25,484 nt of DNA from contig CBFIBR010000026.1 in assembly GCA_965660935.1 (NCBI GenBank), forward strand, positions 1 to 25,484, given 5' to 3'. This DNA is from UBA1172 sp002457135. Its GTDB lineage: Bacteria > Pseudomonadota > Alphaproteobacteria > Puniceispirillales > UBA1172. Made by a program: the position numbers and the translations under genes. This document shows, piece after piece, positions 22,541 through 25,484 of this stretch. Below the pieces are notes generated by a model. The model made no database searches, was not told where the DNA came from, and saw only the letters and a list, made by a program, of their open reading frames with translations. The stretch's first letter is position 1. The number at the start of each line of letters is the position of its first letter.

Positions 22541-22571
22541 CGTGATCTCCTGCAAATTGATGTTACTCCAA

Positions 22572-22587
22572 TGCATTTCCCGTGCCA
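22572..22587 (-). promoter_or_regulatory. sigma-54 promoter of the 78-aa gene
   Basis: The minus strand reads TGGCACGGGAAATGCA, a perfect TGGCACG -24 element with ATGCA (one mismatch) as -12 element and GG/GC exactly 10 bases apart. The predicted start is near 22561. Confidence 0.82.
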
Positions 22588-22710
22588 AAAATCTGGGGTG
22601 AAAAGGGACTTTTGATGCCATTTCCGGCTAAAGAGATCGGGCCTTGCGCCGTTGATATGTCTGAGACCCGAAAATTGAACCTGCGCAAAATGAGTCTTGC
22701 AACACAATCC

Positions 22711-22736
22711 GGCCGGGCATGGATACCTGCCCGGCC
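22711..22736 (+). other. strong hairpin in the leader of the lipoprotein gene
   Basis: GGCCGGGCA (22711-22719) and TGCCCGGCC (22728-22736) form a perfect 9-bp GC-rich stem with an 8-nt loop, 11 nt before the AAGGAG ribosome site of the next gene. It is followed only by ATTT, so it may be a leader structure, an operator or a weak terminator. Confidence 0.6.
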
Positions 22737-22759
22737 ATTTAAACCTGAAGGAGTTGGAA

Positions 22760-23194
22760 ATGCGTATCGTGCTGGCCGGATTGCTGTTCGGTCTTTTGAC
22801 CGGCTGTCAGGTCATCCTGCTCGAAGATCGGGTAGGCCCTGTGGTCAAATCCACCACCATCGCACCAACCAAGGTCGTTGCTATTGAGGGCAGCGAAGCC
22901 ATCGGGTTTATTGATCAGGCATCATCACAGCTCAACGGATGCCGCCAGCTCAGCAGGCTCAGGCTGACCACAAGCCGTCCTTTTGAGGAGGCCGTGGTCG
23001 AATTGCGCAACCGCGCCCATATCCTCAACGCCAACATGATGATCCCGGTCATGATCAAGGAAAAGGGATCATACAAGCATCCTGAAAACCATCTCTTTAT
23101 CGTTGATCTGGTTCGGTGCCGGAAAAACACATCAAAAGAGTCGACCGCCATCAACCCGTCCTCTAGCTCTCCGGGTGGGCTGGACAATGGGTGA
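22760..23194 (+). CDS. putative outer-membrane lipoprotein (DUF4156/RcsF-like)
   Basis: The 144-aa product has a short hydrophobic signal ending in a lipobox (LLTGC, Cys16). The mature part has one more Cys at 57 (LNGCRQLSRL) and then VVELRNRAHILNANMMIPVM. This pattern of NGC followed by an LRNxAxxLxAN helix recalls DUF4156/RcsF-type stress lipoproteins, a family guess of moderate strength. The ATG follows AAGGAG by 6 nt. Its last 8 bp overlap the next gene. Confidence 0.78.
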   Translation: MRIVLAGLLFGLLTGCQVILLEDRVGPVVKSTTIAPTKVVAIEGSEAIGFIDQASSQLNGCRQLSRLRLTTSRPFEEAVVELRNRAHILNANMMIPVMIKEKGSYKHPENHLFIVDLVRCRKNTSKESTAINPSSSSPGGLDNG

Positions 23195-23489
23195 CGTGAT
23201 CTACCTGAATAATTTTTCCCCTGAACAGGGAGGGCAAGCCCCCGCCATTGAGGTGAGCGGCCCTGAGCCTGACAGGGACGTTGAAAAATGCGTCATCATC
23301 CGTGACCATATCGAAGAGATCATGGACATGATTTCGGCTGTTCACCGCGACCCTGAAACGGTTGCCCTGGCGGCCAGCCGTTATGGCTCCATGCGGCTTT
23401 ATCAGCTCCAGGGCAGGGCCAGGACAATGGCTTTTATCTCGCGCTGCATCGAAACCGCTGAAATCGCTGAAGATATTCAGGGAAAATAG
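23187..23489 (+). CDS. 100-aa protein of unknown function
   Basis: The product has a polar, Pro/Gly-rich N-terminal third and a helical rest (DHIEEIMDMISAVHRDPETVALAASRYGSMRLYQ). No membrane helix or known motif is seen. The start at 23187 overlaps the lipoprotein gene by 8 bp; the next gene starts 4 bp after the stop. The packing supports an operon of four genes from 22760 to 24218. I cannot assign a function. Confidence 0.62.
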   Translation: MGDVIYLNNFSPEQGGQAPAIEVSGPEPDRDVEKCVIIRDHIEEIMDMISAVHRDPETVALAASRYGSMRLYQLQGRARTMAFISRCIETAEIAEDIQGK

Positions 23490-23493
23490 ACCG

Positions 23494-23847
23494 ATGCGTG
23501 CGCCCTTTCTGACAACAGAAATTCTCCGCGATGCCCCCCGCCAGTCCTTTCAGGCAGGCGACAGGGTGATCCTGTGCGGCCAGCCCACCGACCGCGCCTA
23601 TCTGGTATCGAAAGGCAGCCTGATCAATGTCAGCACCAGGCAGGTCTGGAAGGCCGGTGAGGTGGTCAGCCTGACAGGCTTTCTGGCGCTCGAAGAATAC
23701 ATTCATGATATTGAGGCCGTGGCAGACACCACCACGGTGCTGATCCAGCGGTCGCTGTTCCGGATGGCCAGTGATCGTGAAAACAGGATGACCTGGCCGC
23801 TGTCGGTCTGCCTCGCCAGCGCGGCAACCGCCGTGATTGCGTCATGA
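23494..23847 (+). CDS. short cyclic-nucleotide-binding-fold protein (first of a tandem pair)
   Basis: The 117-aa product fits a single cNMP-binding beta-barrel: FQAGDRVILCGQPTDRAYLVSKGSL is the characteristic opening, followed by VWKAGEVVSLTGFLALEE and later strands. The phosphate-binding cassette residues (the Glu and Arg that hold the cyclic phosphate) are not visible at the expected place (LTGFLALEEYIHDIEAV), so cAMP or cGMP binding is doubtful. There is no helix-turn-helix. It shares an ATGA overlap with the next gene. Confidence 0.68.
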   Translation: MRAPFLTTEILRDAPRQSFQAGDRVILCGQPTDRAYLVSKGSLINVSTRQVWKAGEVVSLTGFLALEEYIHDIEAVADTTTVLIQRSLFRMASDRENRMTWPLSVCLASAATAVIAS

Positions 23848-24218
23848 CGGCGAGACAGATAACAGCGGTTAAGCACGGGGCCAGCCCAGACCCGGCGGGG
23901 CAACGGCAGAGGATCAGCCTGTTTGCCAATGAGGTGATTTTCCAGCCCGGCAGCCCGGCCAGCCATTTCTACCTGATTGACAGCGGAACGGTGCTGATTG
24001 TCGATGTTCCGAACAAGACGATTTTGAAGGCCTATACCGAGGGTGATATCTTTGGCCTTGCCGAGGTTCTTGCCGGCGGCAACTGGCCCTTCACGGCGTA
24101 TGCCGGCATGCGCACGGTGATTACCTGTTTCCCGAAAGAATGCCTGATGCAGACGCTGAACAGCCTGCCCGACAGTCATCAGGATTATCTCCAGGCATTG
24201 ATGGACAACCCGGCCTAG
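23844..24218 (+). CDS. short cyclic-nucleotide-binding-fold protein (second of a tandem pair)
   Basis: The 124-aa product again has the barrel opening (EVIFQPGSPASHFYLIDSGTVLIV) and a phosphate-cassette-like segment IFGLAEVLAGGNWPFTAY. Leu replaces the usual Glu, and no Arg sits where the ligand contact is expected. No DNA-binding domain follows. It overlaps its neighbour by 4 bp (ATGA), so the two proteins are likely made together and may form a heteromer. The ligand is unknown. Confidence 0.68.
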   Translation: MTARQITAVKHGASPDPAGQRQRISLFANEVIFQPGSPASHFYLIDSGTVLIVDVPNKTILKAYTEGDIFGLAEVLAGGNWPFTAYAGMRTVITCFPKECLMQTLNSLPDSHQDYLQALMDNPA

Positions 24219-24233
24219 GCGGAGTTCATCCGG

Positions 24234-25259
24234 CTAGTCCTGCTTGAGGCTGGTGATTTCCATGAACACATCCTCAAGGTCGGGTTCCTCGGTGCTGACA
24301 TCCGTGATGATCAGCCCGGCCGCGCTAACCCTTTCAAGCAGGGAGACAGCGCTGGTCTGCGCCGGGGAAAAATTGATCCTGAGGCTGTTGTCTTTAATTG
24401 ATGCATTCAGATCAGCCAGCCCGGCAGGCAGCTGTTGCGGGGCATTTTCAAGGCGCAGGATGATATCCTTGTTGCCAGCCCCGGCCAGCAAATCCTCGGT
24501 GCGGGCTTCCTTGAGCAGACGGCCATGGTTCATGATGGCGATCCGGTCACAGAGCGTTTCAGCCTCTTCGAGGTAATGCGTTGTCAGGATAATCGTCACG
24601 CCATTGTCGTTGAGCCGCCGGATCAGCGCCCAGAGTTTCTGGCGCAACCCGACATCAACCCCGGCGGTCGGCTCATCCAGAACCAGCACGGGCGGTTGAT
24701 GGACCATGGCCTTGCCCACCATCAGGCGACGCCGCATCCCGCCGGAAAGCGTGCGGGTATAGGCCCCGGCCTTATCCGTCAGGCCGATTTCCTCAAGCAG
24801 CGCATCGGTGCGGCGTTCATGCCGGGGTACGGCAAACATCCCGGCCATGAAGTCCAGCGTTTCCCGGGGGGTAAAGAACGCATCGATGTTCAGCTCCTGC
24901 GGGACGATGCCGATATTGGCGCGGGCCTGACGCGGGTGATCATCAATATCCACCCCCCAGACCTTCGCCTGACCGGAGGATTTGATGACAGTCCCTGCCA
25001 GAATGTTGATAAGGGTTGATTTGCCTGCCCCGTTCGGGCCGAGCAAGCCATAGATACTGCCCCGTGGCACCGCCAGCGTCATGTTGCTGAGAACCTCTTT
25101 CGATGGGGTATTGCCCTGGGCGCGGTACGTCTTGCAAAGCCCCCGCAACTCGACAGCGTTTTCGGGCGCATTCTCGGGCGCATTCTGGAGCGCATCATCG
25201 GATGCATTCTCATGATGCTGAGGGGCGGCACGGCCTGATTGCGGTGGCATAATGTTCAT
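24234..25259 (-). CDS. ABC-2-type transporter ATP-binding protein
   Basis: This is the ATPase subunit of an ABC exporter of the YadG/CcmA-like class; the permease partner is not in the window. Walker A GPNGAGKS (about 74-81), the signature LSGGM, Walker B LVLDEPTAGVD and the H-loop TTHYLEEAETLCDRIAIM are all intact. A C-terminal domain of about 80 residues ends in EPDLEDVFMEIT, typical of ABC-2 ATPases. About 35 extra residues precede the first strand and contain an in-frame 12-bp repeat (NAPE-NAPE). The start has no strong ribosome site and could be further in. It converges on the cNMP-fold genes with a 15-bp gap. Confidence 0.92.
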   Translation of the reverse strand: MNIMPPQSGRAAPQHHENASDDALQNAPENAPENAVELRGLCKTYRAQGNTPSKEVLSNMTLAVPRGSIYGLLGPNGAGKSTLINILAGTVIKSSGQAKVWGVDIDDHPRQARANIGIVPQELNIDAFFTPRETLDFMAGMFAVPRHERRTDALLEEIGLTDKAGAYTRTLSGGMRRRLMVGKAMVHQPPVLVLDEPTAGVDVGLRQKLWALIRRLNDNGVTIILTTHYLEEAETLCDRIAIMNHGRLLKEARTEDLLAGAGNKDIILRLENAPQQLPAGLADLNASIKDNSLRINFSPAQTSAVSLLERVSAAGLIITDVSTEEPDLEDVFMEITSLKQD

Positions 25260-25434
25260 GCAGATCGCTGAAGAAAATCGGTTGCGCAGTTCAAGACTGC
25301 AAGTATTTCATATCGTGTTGTTTATATAGTTTCATTCGAGGGCATTTCCAATGGGGGAGGCTTGCAAAAGCATTCGGGATTGGGGATGATGGGCCTTGCG
25401 AACAACCGCCAGATCAATTCAGGGATACGCCGTC

Positions 25435-25484
25435 ATGCCGTCAGGAAATCTACCCGCCAATGCCAACCCGAATACCCCCCTGCA
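25435..25484 (+). CDS. possible start of a gene running off the right edge
   Basis: An ATG at 25435, with AGGGA about 10 nt upstream, opens a frame (MPSGNLPANANP) that is still open at the window end. Another open frame starts at 25387. Too little is present to identify a product. The rest of 25260-25434 shows no gene or clear promoter. Confidence 0.2.
   Translation, partial: MPSGNLPANANPNTPL

Noticed and set aside
22603..22618. GG-N10-GC on the plus strand before the lipoprotein gene, considered as a sigma-54 promoter
   Set aside because: The flanks (AGGGA and ATGCC) do not match the -24 and -12 elements beyond the GG/GC core.
22582..22887. A 101-codon plus-strand frame across the lipoprotein start
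   Set aside because: It overlaps the signal peptide of the lipoprotein in another frame, runs through the hairpin and has no ribosome site.

Overview
The window is the core flagellar basal-body and export-apparatus locus of a motile, sigma-54-using proteobacterium. The RpoN sequence (Region I and HTH style), TTAA-N7-TTAA motifs resembling CtrA boxes, and general codon use suggest an alphaproteobacterium, perhaps of the Rhodospirillales type. This placement is an inference. The gene order (sigma-54 activator, fliE-F-G-H-I-J-K-L-M-N-O-P-Q-R, flhB) is the one familiar from Pseudomonas and Vibrio.

Region 1 (1-15112, + strand): a near-continuous flagellar cluster. It starts with a sigma-54 promoter and an unusual FlbD/FlrC-like activator that ends straight after its AAA+ domain. 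It continues with the rod/MS-ring junction protein (fliE), MS ring (fliF), switch (fliG, fliM, fliN), soluble export complex (fliH, fliI, fliJ), hook-length control (fliK), fliL and the membrane export gate (fliO, fliP, fliQ, fliR, flhB). Further sigma-54-like promoters lie before fliK and before fliO.

Region 2 (15112-17146, + strand): where flhA often follows flhB, there are instead four tightly packed uncharacterised genes: a two-TM small protein, a four-cysteine small protein, a membrane-anchored coiled-coil protein and a PDZ-like membrane protein. A 268-bp spacer with a degenerate 15-bp tandem repeat separates them from the convergent stator operon.

Region 3 (17415-19361, - strand): motA-motB of the PomA/PomB (sodium-type) class, with its own sigma-54-like promoter. 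A secreted DUF1566-type protein lies divergently and a small two-TM protein converges on it.

Region 4 (20383-22587): rpoN, preceded by a CtrA-like box and two matched inverted repeats. A convergent 78-aa orphan gene follows, with one of the best sigma-54 promoter matches in the window.

Region 5 (22760-25484): a four-gene string (lipoprotein, 100-aa protein, two short cyclic-nucleotide-binding-fold proteins without canonical ligand residues), then a convergent ABC-2-type ATPase gene, and possibly the first codons of a divergent gene at the right edge.

Read together, the window holds much of a self-contained sigma-54 circuit: the sigma factor, an activator and five candidate promoters driving structural, export and stator genes plus one unknown gene. 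No rRNA, tRNA, CRISPR array or insertion sequence was seen.
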